Assembly (NCBI GenBank): GCA_045641505.1
Contig: JAZUHB010000030.1
Location: 1 to 20,359, forward strand
Reading direction: 5' to 3'
Source: JAZQNF01 sp045641505
GTDB taxonomy: Bacteria; Bacillota; Clostridia; Lachnospirales; Bianqueaceae
DNA: 20,359 nt
Position numbers and translations under genes: made by a program. Each line of letters opens with the position of its first letter. The first letter of the stretch is position 1. Shown here in pieces: positions 12,903 to 20,359 of this stretch. Below the pieces are notes generated by a model. That model was given only the letters and a program-made list of their open reading frames with translations, made no database searches and was not told the origin of the DNA.

Positions 12903-14720
12903 ATGTATTACGAATCTCCGGTAGATGTAGCAGTCATCGGCGGCGGACACGCCGGCTGTGAGGCGGCCCTCGCGGCGGCCAGGATGGGATACGAGACCAT
13001 CCTTTTTGCGATCTCGCTGGACTCCATCGCGCAGATGCCCTGCAACCCGAGCATCGGCGGAACCTCGAAGGGCCACCTGGTCCGGGAGATCGACGCACTG
13101 GGCGGCGAGATGGGCAAGAACATCGACAAGACCTTCATCCAATCCCGCATGCTCAACACGGCCAAGGGCCCCGCGGTCCATTCGCTCCGGGCGCAGGCCG
13201 ACAAGTTCCGCTACAAGGAAAGCATGAAACGGACGCTGGAGCAGACCGAGCATCTGAAGATCCGTCAGAATGAAGTGGTCCGGATCGACGTGCAGGACGG
13301 CGAGGTCCGCGGCGTCGAGACCGCGCCCGGCGCCTATTACCCCTGCCGCCGTGCGATCATCTGCACCGGCACTTATCTGAACGCGATGTGCATCCACGGA
13401 GAGTACAAGAGCTACACCGGCCCCGGCGGCATGCAGGCTGCTGCCGGCGGACTCACCGATTGTCTGATCGAACTGGGGCTTCCCATGCGCCGTTTCAAGA
13501 CCGGAACGCCCTGTCGTGTGGACGCGCGCAGTCTTGATTTTTCCCGAATGGAACGCCAGGATGGCGACGAGAAGATCGTTCCGTTTTCCTTTGCAAACCG
13601 ACCGGAGGCGCTGGCTCGCGAGCAGCTGCCCTGCTGGCTGACCTACACCAATTCCGAGACCCACGAAGTGATCCGGCAGAACCTGGACCGTTCGCCCCTG
13701 TACGGCGGCGTGATCCACGGCATCGGACCCCGCTACTGTCCCTCCATCGAGGACAAGGTCGTGCGCTTTGCCGACAAGGAACGCCATCAGCTTTTCCTGG
13801 AGCCGGAGGGTGAGAACACCTCCGAATACTACGTGCAGGGCATGTCCTCTTCTCTGCCGGAGGAGGTGCAGTTGAAGTTCCTCCGCACGATTGCCGGCCT
13901 GGAGAAGGTCGAAATCATGCGAACCGGCTACGCGATCGAGTACGACTGCGTCGACCCGCAGGCACTCCTGCCGACGCTCGAGCTGAAAGAGATCCGCGGC
14001 CTGTACAGCGCCGGACAGTTCAACGGAAGCTCCGGCTATGAGGAAGCCGCGGCGCAGGGGTTGGTCGCCGGCGTGAACGCATGCCTTTCCCTTGCCGGAA
14101 AGGAGCCGCTCAAGATTGACCGCACCAACAGTTATATCGGCGTTCTGATCGACGATCTGGTCACGAAGGGAACGAATGAGCCCTACCGAATGATGACCTC
14201 CCGCGCGGAGTACCGTTTGCTGCTCAGACAGGACAATGCCGATCTTCGCCTGACGGACGAGGGACATCGCGTCGGCTTGATCAGCGAAGAACGATATGAA
14301 GCGTTTCTCGCCAAGCGTGAGGCGATTGCCTCCGAGATCGAACGCCTCCGCAATACGAAGAGCAGCGGCGGTCACGGACTGCTGGCCGATATGCTGAAGC
14401 ATCCGGAGAACGATTATGCCTCGATTGCGCCTTTCGATCCGGACCGCCCCGAGCTCCCGTATGGCGCGGCCGAGGAGGCCGAAATCCAGATCAAGTATGA
14501 AGGGTACATCGCTCGCGAGCAGGCTGAGGTTGCACGCTTCAGAAAGTTAGAGCAGCAGAAGATTCCTGCCGGTATCGACTATACGGCCATCAAGGGACTG
14601 CGCAAGGAAGCCATTCAGAAATTGACGGCGGTTCAGCCTGAGTCCATCGGTCAGGCCGGACGCATTTCCGGCGTTTCGCCTGCGGATATCGGCGTGCTGT
14701 TGGTTTTCTTGCGCGGATGA
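12903..14720 (+). CDS. mnmG: tRNA uridine-5-carboxymethylaminomethyl modification enzyme MnmG (GidA)
   Basis: FAD-dependent partner of MnmE in wobble-uridine modification. The N-terminal Rossmann motif VAVIGGGHAGCEAALAAARM is followed by CNPSIGGTSKGHLVREIDA, TYLNAMC.HGE, PCRVDARSLDF and GQFNGSSGYEEAAAQG, all typical. The helical C-terminal domain carries MTSRAEYRLLLRQDNADLRL and ends near SPADIGVLLVFL. Length is about 605 aa, slightly below the usual 620-630. I chose ATG 12903 because AGAAGG lies 9 nt upstream and the protein then begins MYYESPVDVAVIGGG. TTG 12894 and ATG 12897 are too close to that site. The stop codon is immediately followed by a parS site. Confidence 0.97.
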   Translation: MYYESPVDVAVIGGGHAGCEAALAAARMGYETILFAISLDSIAQMPCNPSIGGTSKGHLVREIDALGGEMGKNIDKTFIQSRMLNTAKGPAVHSLRAQADKFRYKESMKRTLEQTEHLKIRQNEVVRIDVQDGEVRGVETAPGAYYPCRRAIICTGTYLNAMCIHGEYKSYTGPGGMQAAAGGLTDCLIELGLPMRRFKTGTPCRVDARSLDFSRMERQDGDEKIVPFSFANRPEALAREQLPCWLTYTNSETHEVIRQNLDRSPLYGGVIHGIGPRYCPSIEDKVVRFADKERHQLFLEPEGENTSEYYVQGMSSSLPEEVQLKFLRTIAGLEKVEIMRTGYAIEYDCVDPQALLPTLELKEIRGLYSAGQFNGSSGYEEAAAQGLVAGVNACLSLAGKEPLKIDRTNSYIGVLIDDLVTKGTNEPYRMMTSRAEYRLLLRQDNADLRLTDEGHRVGLISEERYEAFLAKREAIASEIERLRNTKSSGGHGLLADMLKHPENDYASIAPFDPDRPELPYGAAEEAEIQIKYEGYIAREQAEVARFRKLEQQKIPAGIDYTAIKGLRKEAIQKLTAVQPESIGQAGRISGVSPADIGVLLVFLRG

Positions 14721-14736
14721 TGTTCCACGTGGAACA
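14721..14736. other. parS site 1
   Basis: TGTTCCACGTGGAACA is a perfect 16-bp palindrome, the ParB centromere-like site in the fully symmetric form. It begins at the base after the mnmG stop codon. Confidence 0.93.
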
Positions 14737-14813
14737 TTTCCGGAAAACGTACGATACTATTATGTAGAGACGCGCGGACAAGCTTCTGCCTCGCGAAAAT
14801 GCGCGGTTGCAGA

Positions 14814-14829
14814 TGTTCCATGTGGAACA
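14814..14829. other. parS site 2 (central variant)
   Basis: TGTTCCATGTGGAACA is the same site with CA-TG in place of CA-CG at the centre, so one central pair breaks the symmetry. It lies 93 bp from site 1. Confidence 0.88.
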
Positions 14830-14873
14830 TTCGCTGAGAATTTGCCGACTGCGGTTTTTTTGTGGCGTCGCCG

Positions 14874-14935
14874 CAGTGATCGGTGCATGGCAATGGCGTT
14901 GCCACAGTGATCGGCGCATGGCAATAGCGTCGCTG
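14874..14935. repeat. 31-bp tandem repeat between mnmG and rsmG
   Basis: Copies at 14874-14904 and 14905-14935 share 26 of 31 bases (CAGTGATCGGYGCATGGCAA core). A partial copy, GGCGTCGCCG, precedes them. The rest of this 333-bp gap holds three parS sites and a bulged hairpin (ATTAC..TGCAA / TTGCA..GTAAT, 14963-14993). I see no gene in it. Confidence 0.75.
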
Positions 14936-15020
14936 CAGTTTGCGCTGCAGAATGCCGCCCTTATTACCGGTGCAAGATGTTTTTTGCAGTAATCCGTGCA
15001 TTACGATGATGTTGCTGCAT

Positions 15021-15036
15021 TGTTCCACGTGGAACA
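15021..15036. other. parS site 3 in the rsmG leader
   Basis: TGTTCCACGTGGAACA, identical to site 1, ends 17 bp before the rsmG start codon. ParB bound or spreading here would lie directly over the translation-initiation region DNA of rsmG. Confidence 0.93.
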
Positions 15037-15053
15037 TATATGAAAGGATGATT

Positions 15054-15767
15054 ATGAAGGAATCGCTTCAGAAACGCGCACAGGAGATGGGCATCTCCTT
15101 GTCGGAGCGCCAGTTGGATCAGTTCGTCCGCTATTATGAGCTTTTGGTTGAATGGAACGAAAAAATGAATCTGACGGCAATCACTGAGTGGGACGATGTG
15201 CTCAGCAAGCACTTTCTCGATTCTCTCAGTTCCGCGCACCTGCTTCGCGACCGCTTCGGAGAGAGTTTCTCCTTGATCGATGTGGGAACCGGAGCCGGGT
15301 TTCCCGGAATTCCCCTGAAAATCGTCTTTCCTGAGATGAGACTTCTCTTGTTGGATTCGCTGCAGAAGCGCGTTGGTTTTCTGCAGACGGTTTGCGACGA
15401 GCTTGGCTTCGAAAATGTGGAATGCCTTCACGCTCGCGCGGAGGAACAGGCGCACAAGGAAGGTTTTCGCGAGTGCTTCGATGTCGCGACGGCGCGCGCG
15501 GTGTCGGCGCTGCCGGTTCTGGCTGAGTATCTGAGCGGGTACGTTATTCCCGGCGGTATTTGCCTGGCCTACAAGGGTCCCGGCTGGCAGGAGGAATACG
15601 CGGCGGAGGAGAGCATTTTCGGCCGGCTTCAGCTGAGGCTTTCCGGTTCCGTTCCCATCGAGATTCCTGGCACGGATCTGCACCATGAATTGGTGATTTT
15701 CCATAAGGAAGCGAAATTATCCTTGAAATATCCCAGAAGTCAAAGTAAAATTAAATCCCGGCGCTGA
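15054..15767 (+). CDS. rsmG: 16S rRNA (guanine-N7) methyltransferase RsmG (GidB)
   Basis: Methylates N7 of a conserved guanine in the 530 loop of 16S rRNA (G527 in E. coli numbering) using S-adenosylmethionine. Loss in other bacteria gives low-level streptomycin resistance. The SAM-binding motif is IDVGTGAGFPGIPLKI, preceded by WNEKMNLTAI and KHFLDSL and followed by LLDSLQKRVGFL, all family blocks. Length is 237 aa. ATG 15054 is 6 nt from AAGG (15044-15047). The ATG at 15048 touches that site and adds only two residues. The frame is open farther upstream through the parS region, but no family sequence is found there. Confidence 0.96.
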   Translation: MKESLQKRAQEMGISLSERQLDQFVRYYELLVEWNEKMNLTAITEWDDVLSKHFLDSLSSAHLLRDRFGESFSLIDVGTGAGFPGIPLKIVFPEMRLLLLDSLQKRVGFLQTVCDELGFENVECLHARAEEQAHKEGFRECFDVATARAVSALPVLAEYLSGYVIPGGICLAYKGPGWQEEYAAEESIFGRLQLRLSGSVPIEIPGTDLHHELVIFHKEAKLSLKYPRSQSKIKSRR

Positions 15768-15800
15768 AAAGCGCGCGAATATTCCCCGAGGAGCCAGTGA

Positions 15801-16604
15801 ATGAGCGAGCAAATCGAAAATCAGTACAAGCAGATGACGGTGCAAAGCATCGATATCGGACGGATCAAACCGAATCCGAACCAGCCTCGGACCGTCTTCG
15901 ACGAAGAAGCGCTGGCTGATTTGGCCCGTTCCATTCAGGAGCATGGCGTTCTCCAACCCATTACGGTCCGCCGTCTCGGTATGCTGGACTATGAATTGGT
16001 AGCCGGAGAGCGGCGGCTTCGTGCGTCTCAACTAGCGGGCTTTTCCAAGATTCCGGCTATCGTCCTTCGCATCGACGAGGAGGAGAGCACGGCGCTGGCG
16101 CTGATCGAGAACATCCAGCGCGAGGATCTCAACTATTTCGAAGAAGCCCGTGCTTATCAGCGGTTGATGGATGATTACGGTCTCCGTCAGGAGCAGCTGG
16201 CCGAAATGGTCGGGAAGAGCCAGCCGGCTGTTGCCAACAAGCTCCGCCTTCTGCGTCTGCCGGAAGAGCAGCAGCAGCGTTTGACCGAAGCCGGCCTTTC
16301 CGAGCGCCACGCCCGGGCGCTCCTTCAGTGCAAGGATGACGCAAAGCGGGCAGAACTTTTGGAGAAAGCGGCGAGCGGGTCGCTTACGGTTGCCAAATTG
16401 GAGCAGCTGGTGGCGGAGGAAGCGGCACCTGAGAAGAAGAAAAAGCAGCTTCGTTTCTTGATCAAGGATATCCGGATTTTCGTCAATTCGGTCCGGGAAG
16501 CCGCTGATCTGATGCGACAGGCCGGTTTTCCCGTCGAAATCGACGAAAAGAGAGAAGAAGAGTACTACGAAATGACCGTTCGGGTCCCTTACAATAAGAA
16601 ATAA
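15801..16604 (+). CDS. noc: Noc-type ParB paralogue (nucleoid occlusion-like protein)
   Basis: A 267-residue ParB/Spo0J-family CTPase-clamp protein. ParB boxes: NQPRTVFD, GERRLRA (69-75) and ENIQRED (103-109), then the helix-turn-helix LRQEQLAEMVGKSQPAVANK, and a C-terminal dimerisation domain. Four residues known to set parS versus Noc-site specificity are of the Noc type here: Gln141 (GKSQ), Lys147 (ANK), Arg152 (LLR, Lys in classical Noc) and Arg169 (SERHAR). The parB product at 19108 has Arg, Ser, Asn, Gly at these places. Gene position after rsmG also matches noc. Unlike B. subtilis Noc, the N-terminus (MSEQIENQYKQM) has no hydrophobic amphipathic membrane helix. GAGGAG lies 7 nt before the ATG. 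Confidence 0.85.
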   Translation: MSEQIENQYKQMTVQSIDIGRIKPNPNQPRTVFDEEALADLARSIQEHGVLQPITVRRLGMLDYELVAGERRLRASQLAGFSKIPAIVLRIDEEESTALALIENIQREDLNYFEEARAYQRLMDDYGLRQEQLAEMVGKSQPAVANKLRLLRLPEEQQQRLTEAGLSERHARALLQCKDDAKRAELLEKAASGSLTVAKLEQLVAEEAAPEKKKKQLRFLIKDIRIFVNSVREAADLMRQAGFPVEIDEKREEEYYEMTVRVPYNKK

Positions 16605-16615
16605 GGAGAAACACA

Positions 16616-18322
16616 ATGCTCTGTAAAGAAATCATCGCGGCGGAAATTGCGGCAAAACTTCCTCGGGTGGCGGTAGAGGACATTCTTTCCGTCATCGAGG
16701 TCCCGAAGGAAAAGGCCATGGGCGATTATGCCTTCCCCTGCTTCCGCTTTGCCAAGGCGCTGCAGAAAAAACCGATGGAGATCGCGGCCGAACTGGTTCA
16801 GACTCTCTCCGAGAGCACTCTGTTCTCCAAGGTTCAGGCAGTCGGTCCCTATCTCAATATGTTTATCGATCCTTCCTGGTACGCCGGTCACATCCTGCAG
16901 ATGTACAAGGATGCCGCGAAGGACGGCCGTGAATACGGTTCTTCCGACGAAGGCAACGGCAAGACGGTCGTGATGGACTATTCCTCCATCAACGTCGCGA
17001 AGCCCTTTCACATCGGCCATCTGCGCACGACCGTCATCGGCAATTCTATCAGCCGCATTCTGAAATTCCTCGGCTACAAAACCGTTTCCATCAACTATCT
17101 CGGCGACTGGGGTACTCAGTTCGGCAAGATGGTCACCGCTTACCGCAAGTGGGGAAGCGAGGAAGATGAGCAGAAGGGCGTCCGCGGCCTTCTGGCGCTG
17201 TACGTCAGATTCCACGAGGAAGCCGAAAAAGATCCTTCTCTCAACGACGAAGCCCGTGCCGCGTTCGTGGCGCTGGAGCAGGGCGATGAGGAGGCGCTGG
17301 CTCTGTGGCGCCGTTTTGTCGACATCAGTCTGAAAGAGGTCCAGCGCGTCTACAAGATGCTGGATGTGGAGTTCGATTCCTATCTGGGAGAGAGCTATTT
17401 CTACAGCCGCACCGATTCTGTGGTGAACGAGCTGAAGGAGAAGGGACTGCTCCGCGAGAGCGACGGCGCGCAGATCGTCGATCTGGAAGACGCCGGCATG
17501 CCTCCCTGCCTGATTCTGAAATCGGATGGCAGCACCCTGTACGCGACCCGCGACATCGCGTCCGCGTTCTTCCGTAAAGAAAAGTATCAGTTCGATACCG
17601 CGCTGTACATCACCGGTCTGGAGCAGCAGCTCCATTTCGCGCAGTGGTTCAAGGTCATCGACAAGATGGGCTATGACTGGGCGAAAAACCTGGTCCATAT
17701 CCCCTACGGCCTGGTTTCTTTGGAGAGCGGAAAGCTTTCCACCCGCAGCGGCAACGTGATCTTCCTGGAGGACATCCTGAAGGAAGCCATCGAGAAAACC
17801 AAGGCGATCATGCAGGAAAAGAACCCGGATCTGGAAGACATGGATACCGTGGCCGAGGAGGTCGGTGTCGGCGCCGTTGTTTTCCACGATCTGTTCAACA
17901 ACCGGATCAAGGACGTCACCTTCAGCTGGGACGCCGTGCTCAATTTCGACGGCGAGACCGGTCCTTACGTTCAGTATACCTACGCCCGCGCGTGCAGCGT
18001 GCTGCGCAAGGGTCAGTGGAACGGAGATCTGTCCGCGGCCAATCCGGCTGACCTGACCGATGAATACGCGCAGGAAATCCTGCATCTGCTGGAGGAGTTC
18101 CCCGAGCGGGTGCGCGAAGCCTGCCGCAAGTGGGAGCCCTACGTCATCACCCGTTACGCGGTGGCGCTGGCGACCTCTTACAATAAGTTCTATCACGAGA
18201 ACATGATCCTGACGGCCGAGGGCTCCCTCAAGGAGTCCCGTCTGGCGCTGACCCAGCTGATGGCCGAAACGCTGAAGAAAGCCCTCTACCTGATCGGCGT
18301 GAAGGCTCCTGAGCGGATGTAA
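16616..18322 (+). CDS. argS: Arginyl-tRNA synthetase
   Basis: Class I synthetase that charges tRNA-Arg; it needs bound tRNA for arginine activation. The 568 residues are of normal length. Seen: the N-terminal Add-1 domain with MGDYAFPCFRFAKAL, the catalytic block VAKPFHIGHLRTTVIGN containing HIGH, LGDWGTQFGKM, the KMSKS-loop equivalent KLSTRSGNVI, and the C-terminal anticodon-binding domain with TRYAVALATSYNKFYHE. ATG 16616 follows AAGGAG. It lies 11 bp after the Noc-type gene and 13 bp before parA, so it appears to be co-transcribed with the partition genes, which is not the usual Bacillus arrangement. Confidence 0.97.
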   Translation: MLCKEIIAAEIAAKLPRVAVEDILSVIEVPKEKAMGDYAFPCFRFAKALQKKPMEIAAELVQTLSESTLFSKVQAVGPYLNMFIDPSWYAGHILQMYKDAAKDGREYGSSDEGNGKTVVMDYSSINVAKPFHIGHLRTTVIGNSISRILKFLGYKTVSINYLGDWGTQFGKMVTAYRKWGSEEDEQKGVRGLLALYVRFHEEAEKDPSLNDEARAAFVALEQGDEEALALWRRFVDISLKEVQRVYKMLDVEFDSYLGESYFYSRTDSVVNELKEKGLLRESDGAQIVDLEDAGMPPCLILKSDGSTLYATRDIASAFFRKEKYQFDTALYITGLEQQLHFAQWFKVIDKMGYDWAKNLVHIPYGLVSLESGKLSTRSGNVIFLEDILKEAIEKTKAIMQEKNPDLEDMDTVAEEVGVGAVVFHDLFNNRIKDVTFSWDAVLNFDGETGPYVQYTYARACSVLRKGQWNGDLSAANPADLTDEYAQEILHLLEEFPERVREACRKWEPYVITRYAVALATSYNKFYHENMILTAEGSLKESRLALTQLMAETLKKALYLIGVKAPERM

Positions 18323-18335
18323 GCGAGGAGAGTAT

Positions 18336-19106
18336 ATGGGAAAAATCGTTGCAGTCGCCAACCAGAAGGGCGGCGTCGGTAAGACTACAACCACCATCAA
18401 TCTGGCCGCCTGTCTGGCTGAGGCCGAGAAGAAGATCCTCGTGATCGACATGGATCCCCAGGGGAATACCACGAGCGGTTTCGGCGTCGAAAAGGAAGGT
18501 CTGACCGCCACTAGCTATGAATTGTTGCTGGACGATCTGAATGTTCGTGAGAGCATCATGCCGCTTGCGCAGTTCGGGCTGGATCTGATTCCCTCGAGCG
18601 TCGATCTGGCCGGCTCCGAGGTGGAACTGATCGGTGTCGACAAGCGGGAGAACCGTCTTCATGAGAAGGTCAAGGCGCTCCGGGATGTCTACGATTACGT
18701 GCTGATCGACTGCCCGCCGTCGCTGAATTTGCTGACGATCAACGCGTTCCGCGCGGCCGATACCGTCCTGGTCCCGATTCAGTGTGAGTTCTACGCGCTG
18801 GAGGGTCTGAGCCAGCTGATCAATACCGTCAATCTCGTGAAGCAGCGTCTGAATCCGAAGATCGAGATCGAGGGCATTCTTTTTACGATGTATGACAGCC
18901 GCACGAATTTGAGTCAGCAGGTCGTCGACGAGGTGAAGCGCTTCATGCCTTCCCGCACCTACAAGACTGTGATTCCGCGCAGTATCCGTCTGGGCGAGGC
19001 ACCCAGCTACGGTCTGCCGATCATCTATTATGATCCTAAATCCAAGGGCGCGGATGCGTACCGTGCACTGGCGCAAGAGTTTTTAGCCGCGAACGGAGGA
19101 AAGTAA
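18336..19106 (+). CDS. parA: Chromosome partitioning ATPase ParA (Soj)
   Basis: A deviant Walker ATPase that dimerises on DNA with ATP and is released by ParB, driving origin segregation. In B. subtilis, Soj also tunes DnaA. The 256-residue protein has the deviant Walker A KGGVGKTT with the signature lysine (residue 11), Walker A' VIDMDPQGN and Walker B YVLIDCPPS. There is no N-terminal DNA-binding extension, so it is the short chromosomal type. GAGGAG lies upstream of ATG 18336. It is followed by parB with 1 bp between stop and start, so the two are surely coupled. Confidence 0.97.
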   Translation: MGKIVAVANQKGGVGKTTTTINLAACLAEAEKKILVIDMDPQGNTTSGFGVEKEGLTATSYELLLDDLNVRESIMPLAQFGLDLIPSSVDLAGSEVELIGVDKRENRLHEKVKALRDVYDYVLIDCPPSLNLLTINAFRAADTVLVPIQCEFYALEGLSQLINTVNLVKQRLNPKIEIEGILFTMYDSRTNLSQQVVDEVKRFMPSRTYKTVIPRSIRLGEAPSYGLPIIYYDPKSKGADAYRALAQEFLAANGGK

Positions 19107-19107
19107 G

Positions 19108-19998
19108 ATGGCTGGAATGAAAAAAGGACTGGGCCGCGGACTTGATTCGCTGATTACCGCCGGGAGCGATCTGCTCAACAGCGAGGCGAAGGAAGTCGTC
19201 GAGAAGGCCGTCACGACTGTCGATATCTATTCTGTCGAGCCCGACCGGGATCAGCCCCGCAAGGAATTCGACGATGAGAAGCTGGAGGAGCTGGCTGCCT
19301 CCATCAAGAAGTACGGAGTGATTTCTCCTCTGCTGGTTCAGAAAAAGAACGATGCGGAGGGCAAGAGCTATTTTCAGATCATCGCCGGCGAGCGCCGCTG
19401 GAGAGCGGCCAAAAAGGCCGGACTGAAGGAAGTTCCCGTCATCATCAAGGAATACCGAAACGAAGATGCGTTCGTGGTATCCCTGATCGAGAACGTCCAG
19501 CGCGAGGATCTGAACGCTGTCGAGGTTGCTGAGGCATATGAGCGCCTTCGCAACGAATACGGCATGACTCATGAGCAGCTGGCTGACAGCGTCGGCAAGA
19601 GCCGCACCGCGATCACCAACTCCCTGCGTCTGCTCAATCTGGCGGATGAAACCCGTGCGTTGGTCGCTTCGGGCGAGCTTTCCGTCGGCCACGCCAAGGT
19701 CCTTTTGGGCCTCGATGACGAAGCCAAGCAGAATGCGCTGGCCAAGAAGGTCGTGGAGGAGGGGCCCAGCGTCCGTGCGCTGGAAGCGCTCCTCGAGACC
19801 AAGGAGCCGGCTCAGCCGAAGGAAAAGAAGGAGAAGAAGGCTGATCCGGTGCTGGACAGCTTCGTCCGTCAACTTTCCGATACGCTGAACACCAAGGTAT
19901 CCATCGTGCCCGGAGCCCGCAAAGGCAAAATCGAGATCGAGTACTACTCTCAGGACGATCTGGTCCGCCTGAGCGACATCCTGCTGGGAAACAATTGA
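19108..19998 (+). CDS. parB: Chromosome partitioning protein ParB (Spo0J)
   Basis: The parS-binding CTPase clamp. The N-terminal ParA-activating motif KKGLGRGLDSLI lies at residues 5-16. CTP-binding boxes are DQPRKEF, GERRWRA (94-100) and ENVQRED (129-135). The helix-turn-helix MTHEQLADSVGKSRTAITNS has Arg166, and Gly194 lies in LSVGHAK, both parS-type specificity residues. A charged Lys/Glu linker (about 230-246) leads to the C-terminal dimer domain. The ribosome binding site (GGAGGA) lies in the end of parA. A parS site and a strong terminator follow, so this is the last gene of its unit. Confidence 0.97.
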   Translation: MAGMKKGLGRGLDSLITAGSDLLNSEAKEVVEKAVTTVDIYSVEPDRDQPRKEFDDEKLEELAASIKKYGVISPLLVQKKNDAEGKSYFQIIAGERRWRAAKKAGLKEVPVIIKEYRNEDAFVVSLIENVQREDLNAVEVAEAYERLRNEYGMTHEQLADSVGKSRTAITNSLRLLNLADETRALVASGELSVGHAKVLLGLDDEAKQNALAKKVVEEGPSVRALEALLETKEPAQPKEKKEKKADPVLDSFVRQLSDTLNTKVSIVPGARKGKIEIEYYSQDDLVRLSDILLGNN

Positions 19999-20015
19999 TT
20001 GAGAGCAAACGCCAA

Positions 20016-20031
20016 TGTTCCATGTGGAACA
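20016..20031. other. parS site 4 after parB
   Basis: TGTTCCATGTGGAACA, the same variant as site 2, 18 bp after the parB stop and before the terminator. Confidence 0.88.
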
Positions 20032-20057
20032 AAGGCCGCGATGAAAGAACATTGAAT

Positions 20058-20090
20058 AAAAGCCTCGCGCAGCAGCGCGGGGCTTTTTTT
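20058..20090 (+). terminator. Rho-independent terminator after parB
   Basis: AGCCTCGCGC (20061-20070) pairs with GCGCGGGGCT (20075-20084) around the loop AGCA, one pair being G-T, with A-residues before and a run of seven T in total after the stem. This is the strongest terminator in the window. Confidence 0.93.
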
Positions 20091-20213
20091 GTTTCTGATA
20101 TTGGGAAACAGGAGAGGACCAGGCGAGCGAAGACGGGGAAGAAGCCGCGAGAGGAACCGCGCGAAAGAGGCTTGTGAAAAGGACTGGAAGAAACACTCTA
20201 CGAAAAGAGGACG

Positions 20214-20244
20214 AAAAAAACCGACCGCTGCCGCGATCGGTTTT
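20214..20244 (-). terminator. Terminator of the tRNA-Arg gene
   Basis: On the minus strand AAAACCGA (20244-20237) pairs with TCGGTTTT (20224-20217) and the stem runs into a longer T-run, 8 bp beyond the tRNA 3' end. The convergent arrangement separates it from the parB unit. Bases 20091-20213 hold nothing I can identify. Confidence 0.78.
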
Positions 20245-20252
20245 CTGTTTCA

Positions 20253-20324
20253 TACGCCCGACTGGAATCGAACCAGCGCACCCGGCCCCGGAGGCCGGTG
20301 CTCTATCCACTGAGCTACGGGCGT
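20253..20324 (-). tRNA. tRNA-Arg, anticodon CCG
   Basis: The minus strand folds as a full cloverleaf of 72 nt: acceptor ACGCCCG/CGGGCGT with discriminator A; D arm GCTC/GAGC with loop AGTGGATA; anticodon stem CCGGC/GCCGG with loop CTCCGGG, anticodon CCG (reads CGG); T arm GCTGG/CCAGT with loop TTCGATT (one G-T pair). The 3' CCA is not encoded; TGA follows. Confidence 0.95.
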
Positions 20325-20359
20325 TCGCCTGGCAAGAATCGGCGATGAGAAGTTCGGAT

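Noticed and set aside
14940..15053. N-terminal extension of rsmG through the parS region
   Set aside because: The extra 38 residues are unlike the family and would be encoded by the parS site and hairpin; ATG 15054 has a proper ribosome binding site.
15297..15312. TTTCCCGGAATTCC as a possible Noc-binding site
   Set aside because: It lies in the RsmG coding sequence for the SAM-binding loop (GFPGIP) and is not a symmetric match.
16589..18511. Minus-strand frame of about 640 codons opposite argS and parA
   Set aside because: Pure antisense of two certain genes; no motifs.

Overview
The window is the replication-origin region of a GC-rich member of the Bacillota, most likely class Clostridia. 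I judge this from the gene order (recF, yaaA, dnaN, oriC, dnaA, rpmH, rnpA, yidC, jag, mnmE, mnmG, rsmG, noc, argS, parA, parB), the protein sequences, and an origin built like that of Bacillus subtilis. I cannot name the family or genus.

Layout. At the left edge (1-2292) are plus-strand genes for the C-terminal half of a class II fructose-bisphosphate aldolase, a PlsC-type acyltransferase and an unrecognised protein with two N-terminal membrane segments. From about 2300 to 2970 lies an AT-rich islet bracketed by imperfect inverted copies of a 38-39 bp element. It holds one small hydrophobic minus-strand gene with its own terminator. From 2998 to 7751 the minus-strand replication operon reads dnaA - dnaN - yaaA - recF - HD-domain nucleotidase, with a 4-bp overlap between the last two. 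The origin is bipartite: a DnaA-box cluster, an AT-rich unwinding element and DnaA-trios between dnaN and dnaA (6067-6410), and a DnaA-box palindrome between dnaA and rpmH (7794-7839).

From 7864 rightwards everything is on the plus strand: rpmH (with a near-consensus promoter), rnpA, yidC, jag, mnmE, mnmG, rsmG, a Noc-type ParB paralogue, argS, parA and parB. Four parS sites (three between mnmG and rsmG, one after parB) supply the ParB targets. A strong terminator closes the parB unit, and a minus-strand tRNA-Arg(CCG) with its own terminator lies at the right edge.

Function. Genes diverge from the origin and so are transcribed with the forks. DnaA opens the origin, DnaN and RecF act on the replisome and its repair, ParA/ParB/parS segregate the new origins, and the Noc-like protein may couple the nucleoid to division. 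rpmH, rnpA, YidC and Jag serve translation, RNase P and membrane insertion. MnmE/MnmG modify tRNA wobble uridines and RsmG methylates 16S rRNA. No wholly new multi-gene system is evident. The most interesting signals are the origin architecture, the Noc/ParB pair with its parS cluster, the IR-bracketed islet, the repeat expansion inside MnmE and several small repeat structures in leaders.
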